Shown here piece by piece: positions 1 to 7,851 of a stretch of DNA of 64,000 nt. Position numbers and translations under genes: made by a program. The DNA is from Imperialibacter sp. EC-SDR9 (lineage in GTDB: Bacteria; Bacteroidota; Bacteroidia; Cytophagales; Cyclobacteriaceae), in contig NZ_LR701589.1 in the NCBI RefSeq assembly GCF_902498805.1, positions 97,163-161,162 of the forward strand, in the 5' to 3' direction. The notes beneath the pieces were generated by a model. The model made no database searches, had not been told where the DNA came from, and worked only from the letters and a program-made list of their open reading frames with translations. Positions within the stretch are counted from its first letter, which is position 1; each line of letters begins with the position of its first letter.

Positions 1-75
1 TTTCCGTTTGACTCCGACACAGTGAATGTGAGTGCGAGATTCACCGATTTCAAAAATAAACTGGCCGGTAACTAA
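1..75 (+). CDS. C-terminal end of a gene cut by the window edge
   Basis: Frame 1 is open from the first base to a TAA at 73-75 and gives 24 residues of ordinary composition (…VSARFTDFKNKLAGN). The codon use looks like that of the neighbouring genes and the frame ends 244 bases before the next gene. Too little is left to name a family. It could also be a chance open frame. Confidence 0.4.
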   Translation, partial: FPFDSDTVNVSARFTDFKNKLAGN

Positions 76-319
76 CTCAGAAAGTCGTTTAATATTCCGA
101 CGGAGCACCTATTCTCAGCCATGTGACTCCGTTGGCGGCCTAGCCGATGGAATCAGTTGACATTCCAAAAATTGCCTGCCAGCAGACATATTGTGAATTA
201 GAAGCAAAGACTTTGCTCCAATCCAGCTGAGATCAAATAAATTGTTGGCCAAATCGTGGTTATGCGCAAGCCAATGTGGGGGGCATACCACCGTCACATT
301 TGATGAATCACCCTGAATA

Positions 320-904
320 ATGAGCAACACACAACTTCTGCAGTATGTTCGCAGCTTTGTTTCCCTCACCGACGAGGAGGCCGAGCAGTTTGCAGCTCCT
401 TTTGAAGAGGTTCATGTAAAAAAACGGCAATTCGTTGTTCAGCCGAATTTCACCAACAAGCACCGGGCTTTTGTAGTAAAGGGCGCCTTCAGAAGCTATG
501 CCATCCACGACGGGCAGGAACACACCCTTCAGTTTGCCATCGAAAACTGGTGGGTGTCGGATTTCAACAGTTACATCTACCAGCATCCGGCAACTCTTTT
601 CATCGTGGCCCTGGAAGACAGTGTCCTTCTTCAAATTGAACACGCTAAAGAGCAGGAATTGAAAAAGGCCAATCATAAATTTGAGACCTTCTTCAGAATA
701 ATGGCCGAGAAGGGGCTGGCGTTTGAGCACAGGAGGATCATCTTCAACCTTTGCCACTCTGCCGAAGCCCGTTACGAAAATTTCATCCTGAACTTCCCCA
801 ATTTCATTCAGCGGGTGCCGCAATACGCCCTCGCTTCTTATCTGGGTATGACCACCGAATTTCTGTCACGAATCCGCAACAAAAAAGCGCACAGGAGAAG
901 TTGA
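320..904 (+). CDS. Crp/Fnr-type transcriptional regulator
   Basis: A 194-residue cytoplasmic regulator. The first two thirds have the pattern of a cyclic-nucleotide-binding-type beta barrel (VVKGAFRSYAI…HTLQFAIENWWVSD…), which in this family senses a small molecule or a redox signal. A short C-terminal helix-turn-helix follows, ending YALASYLGMTTEFLSRIRNK. The typical Arg/Glu phosphate-binding cassette for cAMP is not evident, as is common in the Bacteroidota Crp-like proteins that resemble this one; the ligand is unknown. It stands alone in front of three small co-oriented genes (1008-2243), which it may control; that is inference. The ATG at 320 was chosen because it places the barrel at the usual distance from the N terminus. 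Confidence 0.8.
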   Translation: MSNTQLLQYVRSFVSLTDEEAEQFAAPFEEVHVKKRQFVVQPNFTNKHRAFVVKGAFRSYAIHDGQEHTLQFAIENWWVSDFNSYIYQHPATLFIVALEDSVLLQIEHAKEQELKKANHKFETFFRIMAEKGLAFEHRRIIFNLCHSAEARYENFILNFPNFIQRVPQYALASYLGMTTEFLSRIRNKKAHRRS

Positions 905-1007
905 ACTACATCAACCTTTTTTCTTGATCTGCTTCATTTTTACTGCCTTTTGATCGCCGCACTTTTGTGCTGTCAATTTTGACAAATGATCTAAAAAAGG
1001 AAAGAAA

Positions 1008-1361
1008 ATGGAACAATCGCTGAACGAAATCTTCTCGGCTAAAAACGAGATGGTGAAGAAAGGGCAGATCGTGGAGGCAACCGAAAAGTACTTTGCCCCC
1101 AATGCCAAAACCATCGACTTCGATGGGACTGTAACAAACGAAAAATCAGAAATGCTTGCCAAAATGAAGGGGTTTGCCGACGCCATTGCCAGGGTAAATG
1201 GCATTCAGCTGCACAATGCCTCTCTCAATGGCGACACCTCTTTTGCCGAATTCACTTTCGACTTCGACATGAAAGACGGAAGCAAAATCCTATGGCATGA
1301 AATCCTCAAAACTTCCTGGAAAAATGGCCAGATCGTGGAGGAACAGTATTTCAAAGCTTAA
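1008..1361 (+). CDS. SnoaL/NTF2-like fold protein
   Basis: A 117-residue protein with the alpha+beta cone signature of the SnoaL/NTF2 superfamily: an N-terminal helix pair (LNEIFSAKNEMVKKGQIVEATEKYFAPNAKTIDFDG) and C-terminal strands rich in aromatic and acidic residues (FAEFTFDFDMKDGSKILWHE, then an ILKTSWKNGQIVEEQYF end). Members range from ketosteroid-isomerase-like enzymes to ligand-binding proteins, so no reaction can be assigned. No signal peptide is visible, so it is cytoplasmic. It is followed after 12 bases by the SPW membrane protein and then the YHS protein, probably one transcription unit. Confidence 0.7.
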   Translation: MEQSLNEIFSAKNEMVKKGQIVEATEKYFAPNAKTIDFDGTVTNEKSEMLAKMKGFADAIARVNGIQLHNASLNGDTSFAEFTFDFDMKDGSKILWHEILKTSWKNGQIVEEQYFKA

Positions 1362-1373
1362 ACGACGCTAACG

Positions 1374-1736
1374 ATGAAATTTGTAACCAAAAGAATCCAC
1401 GCTTACCTGGACTATCCTGTGGCGGTGGCATTGATGGCTCTGCCTTTTGTACTTGGGCTGGGTAGGTCGCATACGTTCGCTCTACAGCTCTCCGTGGCCA
1501 CAGGGGTCGCTGCCTTTGTTCTCACGCTGCTTACTGACCACCACCTCGGCGTGATGCGGGTGATTCCCTACCGGGTTCACCTCATCGTAGACGCCCTGGT
1601 TGGAGCGACGTTCGTGCTGGCTCCCTTTGTCCTCTCCTTCAAAGGACTAGACACCTATTACTACCTGATCAACGGCGTGGCTGTGTTAGCAGTAGTAAGT
1701 ATGCACAAACCCGAAGCGGTCAGTTCAAAGTCATAA
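1374..1736 (+). CDS. SPW-repeat-like small integral membrane protein
   Basis: A 120-residue protein with four hydrophobic segments, at about residues 12-28, 36-52, 70-88 and 95-108. Two similar halves each contain an Ala/Leu/Phe-rich helix followed by a short polar turn (LDYPVAVALMALPFVLGLG; LIVDALVGATFVLAPFVLSF). This resembles the SPW repeat family of small membrane proteins, which has no known biochemical role. It sits between the SnoaL-like and YHS genes with very short gaps, suggesting co-transcription. The assignment rests on hydrophobicity and the repeated half-pattern only. Confidence 0.6.
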   Translation: MKFVTKRIHAYLDYPVAVALMALPFVLGLGRSHTFALQLSVATGVAAFVLTLLTDHHLGVMRVIPYRVHLIVDALVGATFVLAPFVLSFKGLDTYYYLINGVAVLAVVSMHKPEAVSSKS

Positions 1737-1784
1737 TCAGGAACTATCATTTAAACATTTTAAAACCATACAAACAGACAAACA

Positions 1785-2243
1785 ATGAAAACATTTTCAT
1801 TCATACTAGCAGCATTGCTTATTTCAACCATCGGCTTTTCACAGGACATCAAAGCCAGTTACAATATTGACGACAGCAAAATCGCTTTGCAAGGCTACAG
1901 CCCCGTGTCGTACCTTGATTTAGGGATTGCCCAAAAGGGCCAGAAGGAGTTCAAGGCTACCCACGACGGTGTGGCTTTCTACTTCACTGACGCTAAACAG
2001 AAAAAGGCCTTTGACGCCAACCCTGAGAGGTATTTGCCACAATACGGAGGCTACTGTGCCTTTGGTGTGTCCGTTGGAGCAAAATTCAGGGTTGATCCTA
2101 ATAAATTTGTTGTGAAAGACGGAAAATACTACTTATTTCTTTACAACATGGAAGTAGATGCCCAGCAACTGTGGCTGGAAGGCAATCACCACCAGTTGAC
2201 CTCGAAAGCCGACGCTAACTGGAAAAAGCTGAGTAAAGAATAG
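1785..2243 (+). CDS. Secreted YHS-domain protein
   Basis: A 152-residue protein with an N-terminal signal peptide (MKTFSFILAALLISTIGFSQ, likely cleaved just after it). The mature part carries the YHS pattern: GYSPVSYLD, then a phenylalanine-rich stretch (VAFYFTDAKQKKAFDANPERYLPQYGGYCAFG). In this family the domain is thought to bind metal; the residues LPQYGGYCAFG are the most conserved part. It is the last gene of a likely three-gene unit and is followed by a good terminator at 2268-2300. The substrate or metal is unknown. Confidence 0.8.
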   Translation: MKTFSFILAALLISTIGFSQDIKASYNIDDSKIALQGYSPVSYLDLGIAQKGQKEFKATHDGVAFYFTDAKQKKAFDANPERYLPQYGGYCAFGVSVGAKFRVDPNKFVVKDGKYYLFLYNMEVDAQQLWLEGNHHQLTSKADANWKKLSKE

Positions 2244-2267
2244 TTGCCAACAAGCAGTCAACTTCAC

Positions 2268-2300
2268 GCCACCTGTAGCACAGTGCCTCAGGTGGCTTTA
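2268..2300 (+). terminator. Rho-independent terminator after the YHS gene
   Basis: An 8-bp perfect stem, GCCACCTG (2268-2275) with CAGGTGGC (2289-2296), is followed by TTTATA. It lies 25 bases after the YHS stop codon and before the next gene, as expected for a terminator of the 1008-2243 unit. Confidence 0.65.
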
Positions 2301-2312
2301 TACCATTAGGAG

Positions 2313-2897
2313 ATGGACAAGCTTCTCAACGAGATCAGACATTGCAGTGTGTGCAAAGAGCATTTGCCGTATGCACCCAGGCCCATCATTCAGGCCAGCC
2401 GGGCAGCCAAAGTGGTGGTGATAGGGCAGGCCCCGGGACTCAAAGTGCAGCAAAGTGGCATTCCGTGGGACGATGCCAGCGGCGACAACCTGAGAAGCTG
2501 GCTGGGAATAGACCGGGAAACTTTCTACAATGACAAGCTGCTGACACTTATGCCCATGGGTTTTTGCTATCCTGGCACCGGAAAAAGTGGCGACCTGCCT
2601 CCAAGGCCGGAATGTGCGCCGTTGTGGCATCAACCAGTGATCGCCTCAATGCCGGAAGTACAACTCACACTGCTGATCGGGCAATATGCCCAGCCCCACT
2701 ATTTGAAAGAAAGATGCATGAGCACTTTAACTGAGACAGTGAAGAACTATCAAGCCTATCTGCCGGAATACTTACCCCTTCCCCATCCATCGCCCCGCAA
2801 CAATATATGGCAAAAGAAAAACAGCTGGTTTCGGGAAGAGGTGCTCCCCACCCTTCAATCCATCATATTACCCTTGTTAGAAAAAGATGACTATTGA
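2313..2897 (+). CDS. Uracil-DNA glycosylase family protein
   Basis: A 194-residue protein of the uracil-DNA glycosylase superfamily. It has the N-terminal motif VVVIGQAPGLKVQQSGIPW, the nucleotide-pocket loop of this fold, and the C-terminal LPLPHPSPRN loop that corresponds to the HPSP(L/S) DNA-intercalation motif. The closest family by eye is the YdcE-like UDG group, whose members may remove uracil or be inactive. Two early cysteines (CSVCKEH) resemble the first half of an Fe-S ligand set of family-4 enzymes, but a matching second pair is not seen. The GNAT gene overlaps its end by 11 bases. Confidence 0.75.
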   Translation: MDKLLNEIRHCSVCKEHLPYAPRPIIQASRAAKVVVIGQAPGLKVQQSGIPWDDASGDNLRSWLGIDRETFYNDKLLTLMPMGFCYPGTGKSGDLPPRPECAPLWHQPVIASMPEVQLTLLIGQYAQPHYLKERCMSTLTETVKNYQAYLPEYLPLPHPSPRNNIWQKKNSWFREEVLPTLQSIILPLLEKDDY

Positions 2898-3357
2898 GTT
2901 CAGGCAGCTTTCTGAGGTAAGCACCTCAGCCATTTTGGCGTTGATGAACAACCCCCTTGTGCGGCGTCAGATGCCCCTGCTGACCGACTACTTTGACGAA
3001 GCCGCCTGCGCTGCCTTCGTAGCAGCCAAAACCCGGCTATGGAACGAACATGGCTACGGTCCGTGGGCATTTGTGATAGACAATGAATTTGCCGGCTGGG
3101 GTGGCTTGCAGCCTGAGGGCGGCGAAGCCGACCTGGCCCTGGTGTTGCACCCCGACTACTGGGGCCTTGGAAAAAAGCTTCACCAGAAAATCATTGGCCG
3201 GGCCTTTACAGAAATGGGGCTGGAGTCCGTCACCGTGCTGTTTCCCCCCAGTCGAACCAGGGTGAAAGGCCTGCTGCGTCTCGGCTTCACAGAAGACAGC
3301 GAGGTGTATATAGGCCAGCATCGCTTCATCAGGTACCGGCTCCGAAGGTCTGACTAA
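2887..3357 (+). CDS. GNAT-family N-acetyltransferase
   Basis: A 156-residue protein with the acetyl-CoA-binding features of the RimJ/RimL-type GNAT family: the beta-strand WAFVIDNEFAGWGGLQPEGGEADLALVLHPDYWGLGKKLHQKII, with the pyrophosphate loop around WGLGKKLH, and a late strand ending FTEDSEVYIGQHRFIRYRL. The substrate is not evident. The start overlaps the end of the glycosylase gene by 11 bases, pointing to translational coupling. Confidence 0.75.
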   Translation: MTIEFRQLSEVSTSAILALMNNPLVRRQMPLLTDYFDEAACAAFVAAKTRLWNEHGYGPWAFVIDNEFAGWGGLQPEGGEADLALVLHPDYWGLGKKLHQKIIGRAFTEMGLESVTVLFPPSRTRVKGLLRLGFTEDSEVYIGQHRFIRYRLRRSD

Positions 3358-3445
3358 GGGAATGATAGACATCGTTTCGTCAGGTAGTTTGTCGATAAGT
3401 GAGATAATTCCCTATTTTTATCAAACGCCCAAACACTACCTACTC

Positions 3446-4714
3446 ATGAAGAGAAGAACCTTTGTCCGAAACGTAGCACTGGCCACGCCCGCACTGGCCT
3501 TTATGCCCTACCTCGATCTGTTTTCCAACCCACTAAAGGGGAAAGTAAAAATAACCGACGTGCAATGTGTGCTCGTTAAAATCGGCTTTCGGGTAAGTCC
3601 GCTCGTCAAGATCAGCACCAACGTGGGGCTGGTGGGTATTGGCGAATGCCACCACGACGAAACCGGGTATGGCGCCAAAGACATCATCCAAAATGTTTGC
3701 AAGCCTATCCTGATGGATCAGGATCCGCTGGACCTTGAATACCTCGTGTTCAAAATGAGCACCCGCACCTCGTACTATGGCGGCAACCATGGCCTGGCCA
3801 CCCACGCCATCACTGGGGTGGAATTCGCTATGTGGGATCTGATCGGCAAGATCACCGAACAGCCGGTGCACAAAATACTTGGTGGCGGCAGTCATGTGAA
3901 GGAAGTGAGGGCCTATGCCTCATCGGGTCCTCAGGACATGCTGAGCAAGGAGTCCTGCGCAGAATTTGCTGAACTAATGAAAAGCCAGGGATGGACCGCT
4001 TGCAAAACCAATATTTTGAGAGACCAGGAGTGGAACAAGCTTGACAACCGCCGGCTGTCCAACGTGGAGGCCGACCGGAATGGAACAGGCTACGCCAACA
4101 TGAGAGAAGCTCTCGGGCTCGAATTTGATATTGCCGTTCACTGCCACTGGGAGTTTGATTTCGACAGCGCACTAAGGCTGGCCAATGCAGTAGCACCTAT
4201 ACGTCCCATCTGGATGGAAGACCCTCTTCCCATTGCCTACAACGAACAGTGGGTCAAGCTGACGGAAAAGTCGCCCGTTCCCATCCTCACCGGCGAAAAC
4301 CTGTATACCCGGGACGACTTCAGGCCCTTTATTGTCAACCAGGGAGTCAACCTGATTGAGATCGACGTGTCCATGGCGGGAGGCCTGCTGGAAGCCAAGA
4401 AAATCGCTGACATGGCAGAGACGTACTATATCCCAGTATGTACCCACAATGTAGCCGGCCCTATTGCCACCATTGCGTCAGCCAATTTTGCTGCTTCAGT
4501 GCGGGAGTTTGTGGCCCACGAAGCGTTTATCTTCCATCCGAAGAACAAGGCAGGCAATGGCATCAACGGTGACCCTGATGTGCTTGGTTACGATAAGGAC
4601 GTCATTAAAAACGGCCACATCCAGCTCAGCGAGCGGCCTGGTTTTGGGTTTGAGCTTAACGAGAAGCTTGTTAAAGAGAAGTATTTGGTAGAAGGCGAAA
4701 ATTGGTGGAAATAG
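3446..4714 (+). CDS. Tat-exported mandelate racemase/enolase-superfamily enzyme
   Basis: A member of the enolase superfamily, acting on a sugar acid or related carboxylate by abstracting an alpha-proton; galactonate-dehydratase-like relatives are the best match. From the ATG at 3446 the protein has 422 residues and opens with a twin-arginine signal (MKRRTFVRNVALATPALAF), the reason for rejecting the longer start at 3362. Visible metal and catalytic positions are Glu258 in WMEDP, Glu284 in TGEN and a late His334 in THNVAGP. The early Lys-X-Lys base motif of mandelate racemase is replaced by …WTACKTNILRD…, so the exact subgroup is open. It has no obvious pathway partners nearby. Confidence 0.8.
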   Translation: MKRRTFVRNVALATPALAFMPYLDLFSNPLKGKVKITDVQCVLVKIGFRVSPLVKISTNVGLVGIGECHHDETGYGAKDIIQNVCKPILMDQDPLDLEYLVFKMSTRTSYYGGNHGLATHAITGVEFAMWDLIGKITEQPVHKILGGGSHVKEVRAYASSGPQDMLSKESCAEFAELMKSQGWTACKTNILRDQEWNKLDNRRLSNVEADRNGTGYANMREALGLEFDIAVHCHWEFDFDSALRLANAVAPIRPIWMEDPLPIAYNEQWVKLTEKSPVPILTGENLYTRDDFRPFIVNQGVNLIEIDVSMAGGLLEAKKIADMAETYYIPVCTHNVAGPIATIASANFAASVREFVAHEAFIFHPKNKAGNGINGDPDVLGYDKDVIKNGHIQLSERPGFGFELNEKLVKEKYLVEGENWWK

Positions 4715-4928
4715 GCGGGCAGGCAAAGCTTCGGTCTTACAGCCTCTTCCTTCATATGGCTCGTGGACAGTTCGAAACAACGGGTGATGGGTGCAACGAT
4801 GTGGGCATGGAGGGCGATGGTGAGGATGTGGATAGGCGATATCTCTGGTTACCGACGGGGATCGCAGTCAGCATTTCTGCTACTGGCTGCTTAGCTGCTT
4901 TGACAAGCGAGGCTCCGACTAGGTCGTT
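4715..4928. other. Gene-free junction left of the defence-like operon
   Basis: A GC-balanced 214-base stretch between the enolase-superfamily gene and the tail of the methyltransferase gene. It contains an open frame without family resemblance on either strand. The shift from GC-balanced to AT-rich DNA happens close to 4960, inside the last codons of the methyltransferase gene. No repeat or attachment site was recognised. Confidence 0.4.
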
Positions 4929-6569
4929 CTATACTGCCTCAACTGTTGCTCCTATTTCCAGCCCTTGAAACTTGGTTCGCCTATTAAAAAGGGCTATTCT
5001 CATTTCTCTAAGTTCTTGAATCACCTCGTTTTGGACACCTGGAAGTAAAATAGGATCGGTAAAGTTTAGAATCTCATCAAGGGTTGCCCCTATACTAAAA
5101 AGATGTTCTAATTCATCGTACTGCTCCTGATTGATCAAAGGATTATATGGTATTAATAAGCTCTTGAATTCTGTAGGAATCAATTCTAAAACTCCGCCTC
5201 CATAAAACCTTCCCTCAAGCTCCGCTAAAATCAAAGTAAGCGAATTGTAAAAAGAAAAAACAAGGTTTTGAGCACAGTACTCTTTTTTGCAGACGACTCG
5301 ATAAAAAGAATCTGTAACCAGTACATTGGCGTCATTCAGAAAAATTCTTGGATACCAGTGACTCCTTTTGCAAAATATGGCATGTGAACTCCAAATACTC
5401 GGAACATGATACCAGTGAGTTCTTTTCGTCATTTTGTACCTTTTATGGAGGTTGTCACTCTCGCCTTCCTCTACAAACTCTTGAGCACCTTTTGGAAGCT
5501 GTTCCTTTGGCACATTACTGAGGCAAACGAGATTGACAGACTTATCTTGGCTTCTTAACTGTTGAAAAGATTCGTTTGTAATTGTAATTGTATTATGAAT
5601 AATATTACTCTTCTGCAAAATCGGCTTTATGTAAGCAGCATCTAAATTATACCTACGCAGTTCAGACAGCTTTCGAATAAAAAAACTATTAGCAGCGGTC
5701 ACTATTCCCACTTCAGCTTTTTGACAATAATGCTTAATAGGCAATAGGCTCAAATCAGCTGAAACAGTGTCAATTGTATTCAATTGTTCGTCGCTAAGAA
5801 TATAATTCGTCCATTTGTCAAGTCTCTCTCTGTGAACGTTAAAATTCATCTCAGTGTAGTTTGGTATGGTTAGGTCACTGAGCTTGTCTACTTGATAGAA
5901 ACTCACGCCCTGTTCATCCTCAATATCGTGAGATTTTATACCTATAATAGCGACAACATCCTGTTCCGCATTTTCAAATATCAATTCGTTGAATGCGAAT
6001 ATTTCCACCCTATCAAAACTATCTAGTATCAAATTTCTTAATCCGCTAGTATATTTAACTTGTAATAACTCTGAAGGTAAGACAAAACACATCACTCCAT
6101 CCCAATTTAAATTCTCAATTGCCCTGATCAGAAACGCTGGCCAAATATTTTTCACTTCACCTGAGATATTCGGTTGACAAATCTCCTTACATATTTCAAT
6201 CTGATCGTCGGTTAAATACTCTTTACTGATATACGGAGGATTTCCAATTATTAGCGAATAGGTTTTCCGGAACTCAAATTGCAAAAAATCTTGAGCTAGG
6301 CCATTGATCTGTTCATCAGGTAAAAAGTTGCGCAACTTACCAGTAGACTTGTCTAATTCGCAATTGTCAATTTCGACCAAATCCACCTTAACATCCCTAT
6401 CGCTAATGTGGGGAAGTAACGACTGAATGAACTCACCATCACCACAGCTCGGCTCCAACACAGTCAATGGACCAATTTTAGGTAAATAGTTGAGAAAAAT
6501 ATGATCAACAAGAAAAGTAGAAAGCACTTTTGGTGTATAGTATGAACCTATTTGCTTCTTGTTATTCAT
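4929..6569 (-). CDS. Gamma-class N6-adenine DNA methyltransferase (Eco57I/TaqI type)
   Basis: A 546-residue DNA methyltransferase that transfers a methyl group from SAM to adenine N6. Motif X-like QIGSYYTPKVLSTFLVD lies at 6-22, motif I LEPSCGDGEF at 38-47, the acidic VEID of motif II at 65-68 and the catalytic NPPY at 110-113. The remaining 400 residues act as target-recognition and helical region, with a GGGVLELIPTEF segment typical of Eco57I-like enzymes. No nuclease domain is fused. It is the last gene of a four-gene unit, with an ATGA overlap to the HNH gene, which suggests it protects host DNA against that nuclease. The base composition is AT-rich compared with the flanks; one 60-base line around 6061 has 19 G+C. 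Confidence 0.88.
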   Translation of the reverse strand: MNNKKQIGSYYTPKVLSTFLVDHIFLNYLPKIGPLTVLEPSCGDGEFIQSLLPHISDRDVKVDLVEIDNCELDKSTGKLRNFLPDEQINGLAQDFLQFEFRKTYSLIIGNPPYISKEYLTDDQIEICKEICQPNISGEVKNIWPAFLIRAIENLNWDGVMCFVLPSELLQVKYTSGLRNLILDSFDRVEIFAFNELIFENAEQDVVAIIGIKSHDIEDEQGVSFYQVDKLSDLTIPNYTEMNFNVHRERLDKWTNYILSDEQLNTIDTVSADLSLLPIKHYCQKAEVGIVTAANSFFIRKLSELRRYNLDAAYIKPILQKSNIIHNTITITNESFQQLRSQDKSVNLVCLSNVPKEQLPKGAQEFVEEGESDNLHKRYKMTKRTHWYHVPSIWSSHAIFCKRSHWYPRIFLNDANVLVTDSFYRVVCKKEYCAQNLVFSFYNSLTLILAELEGRFYGGGVLELIPTEFKSLLIPYNPLINQEQYDELEHLFSIGATLDEILNFTDPILLPGVQNEVIQELREMRIALFNRRTKFQGLEIGATVEAV

Positions 6570-7213
6570 TTTTCAATGTCTTCAGCTTTGTATGGTCGAA
6601 TACTTTCCTTTTGCACCAAAAGTGAAACTGCCTTTGAAAGCATATCTACACTTTTTTGATAAAGAAACTCTTTTAATTCAATCGACAGTTCACTTCCAGA
6701 GATTCTGCGTGATAATAATTGCAGATGCTTCACCTCCTTTTCAAGTCTGTTCAATAGAAATTTAGAACGCCTTTCAAGAATTAATTGGGGTCTATTGAGG
6801 TACAGCTTTTCAACTAAGTATTTTGCGGCGACAGATTGCCCATTTATGATCCAATCCTCACGGACAACGAATAATTTGTTATAATCCATCTTTGAAGGCT
6901 CCGGATAATAGACAAGTGGGATAGATGGATTTGAAGGTGGATCATTTGGCCAATCATTACCTTTGAAGCAGTTACATATTGAACATGCATAATAGAGGTT
7001 ATTAAAGTCATCAATCAAGTGCCTAAACCTGGCGATTGATTTTGGACGGTAATGCTCAACATGAAAATTACGTGTCCCACCAAAATTATTTTCATGGATC
7101 GCACAGTATACGCATTGAAATCTCCCCTCGTCAGCAAGTTGAGGCTTCCAATCTTGATAGCTGCCACTTGTTGGTGGTGTGGTTGATTCTTTAGGTATTC
7201 GAAACCATTTCAT
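6566..7213 (-). CDS. HNH endonuclease of the defence-like operon
   Basis: A 215-residue nuclease. Zinc-binding C34xxC37 and C76xxC79 frame the HNH motif: HVEHYRPKS at 51-59 (H51, H54) and NLYYACSICNCFKGN at 71-85 (N80, K83, G84). The HxxHYRPKS form matches HNH proteins found beside retrons and in Septu-type systems (PtuB-like), all acting against DNA or RNA of invaders; that is family knowledge. The C-terminal 120 residues are helical and unassigned. Both ends overlap neighbours by ATGA. Together with the methyltransferase it could form a restriction-modification pair; alternatively it is an abortive-infection nuclease released by the phosphorelay. Confidence 0.85.
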   Translation of the reverse strand: MKWFRIPKESTTPPTSGSYQDWKPQLADEGRFQCVYCAIHENNFGGTRNFHVEHYRPKSIARFRHLIDDFNNLYYACSICNCFKGNDWPNDPPSNPSIPLVYYPEPSKMDYNKLFVVREDWIINGQSVAAKYLVEKLYLNRPQLILERRSKFLLNRLEKEVKHLQLLSRRISGSELSIELKEFLYQKSVDMLSKAVSLLVQKESIRPYKAEDIEK

Positions 7214-7851
7214 TTACGAAGCTTTTCTTCTATTTCTTGTTGAACCGCCTTTATAGCATCAAGAGTGTTATCAACATCATCTAAAAAAGTACTACGGTCG
7301 CTAATCGCAGTTAAGTGAGGGATTGACAAATCCATCTGCAAAGCCTTCATTTCAGTAACAAGTTTATTAGAAGCATGGCCGGAGGCTATTTTTTCTGCTA
7401 TTTGAGCTAACCTGGACAATTTCTCTCCGTTGGCTTTAAAGTAGTTTTCGCCTGATTTCAAAATGGTATTTAAGTAATTGTCGATATCTTCATCGAACTT
7501 ACTCCGGCGTAACACAAGATTGAAAGCTTTGATTGAACTTTGTAAATCAGGCGTTCTCTCATAGTTAGTTATGGAAAACAGCGGCATGTCTGGTAAAGAA
7601 TGGCGTATGAATTCTGCCACTTCATGTCCATAGTGCGCAACATTTCTTCCATCAACTTCCTGTTCATTTAGCCTTTCATCTAATATTAATGCAGACACCT
7701 CATTCTCCAGTATCCATTGGACATACGACTCAAAATCAAAAAACGGTTGACGGTCAATTACATTCCAAGATGTATCTTTAATGTTTCTTTCTACTTTTCT
7801 TCGAAAGCTTGTTCTCTGCGAATTTTTGTCGTCAATAATTGCCAGTGTCAT
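7210..7851 (-). CDS. Receiver-domain protein without DNA-binding domain
   Basis: A 213-residue response regulator. The receiver fold spans residues 1-125: acidic pair D7-D8 (LAIIDDKN), likely phospho-acceptor D58 (ALILDERL), the Ser/Thr position in LFSITNYE, and a late Lys in RRSKFDED. Unlike ordinary regulators the rest (about 130-213) is a helical, charged segment without helix-turn-helix, so output is probably binding to another protein, most simply the HNH nuclease or the methyltransferase. The sensor gene ends and the nuclease gene begins within ATGA overlaps with it, so the four proteins are likely made in fixed proportion. The receiver is diverged, and an orphan inactive receiver cannot be excluded. 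Confidence 0.78.
   Translation of the reverse strand: MTLAIIDDKNSQRTSFRRKVERNIKDTSWNVIDRQPFFDFESYVQWILENEVSALILDERLNEQEVDGRNVAHYGHEVAEFIRHSLPDMPLFSITNYERTPDLQSSIKAFNLVLRRSKFDEDIDNYLNTILKSGENYFKANGEKLSRLAQIAEKIASGHASNKLVTEMKALQMDLSIPHLTAISDRSTFLDDVDNTLDAIKAVQQEIEEKLRK

Noticed and set aside
115..369. Minus-strand frame of 84 codons overlapping the Crp-type gene start
   Set aside because: Low-complexity, Cys/His-rich without any family resemblance, and it overlaps a well supported gene.
3362..3445. Longer start for the enolase-superfamily gene
   Set aside because: The extra 28 residues would bury the twin-arginine signal sequence, which starts at the ATG at 3446.
6566..7213. HNH gene as part of a retron or Septu system
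   Set aside because: No reverse transcriptase, msr/msd RNA or PtuA-type SMC ATPase lies nearby. Only the HNH subfamily resemblance remains.
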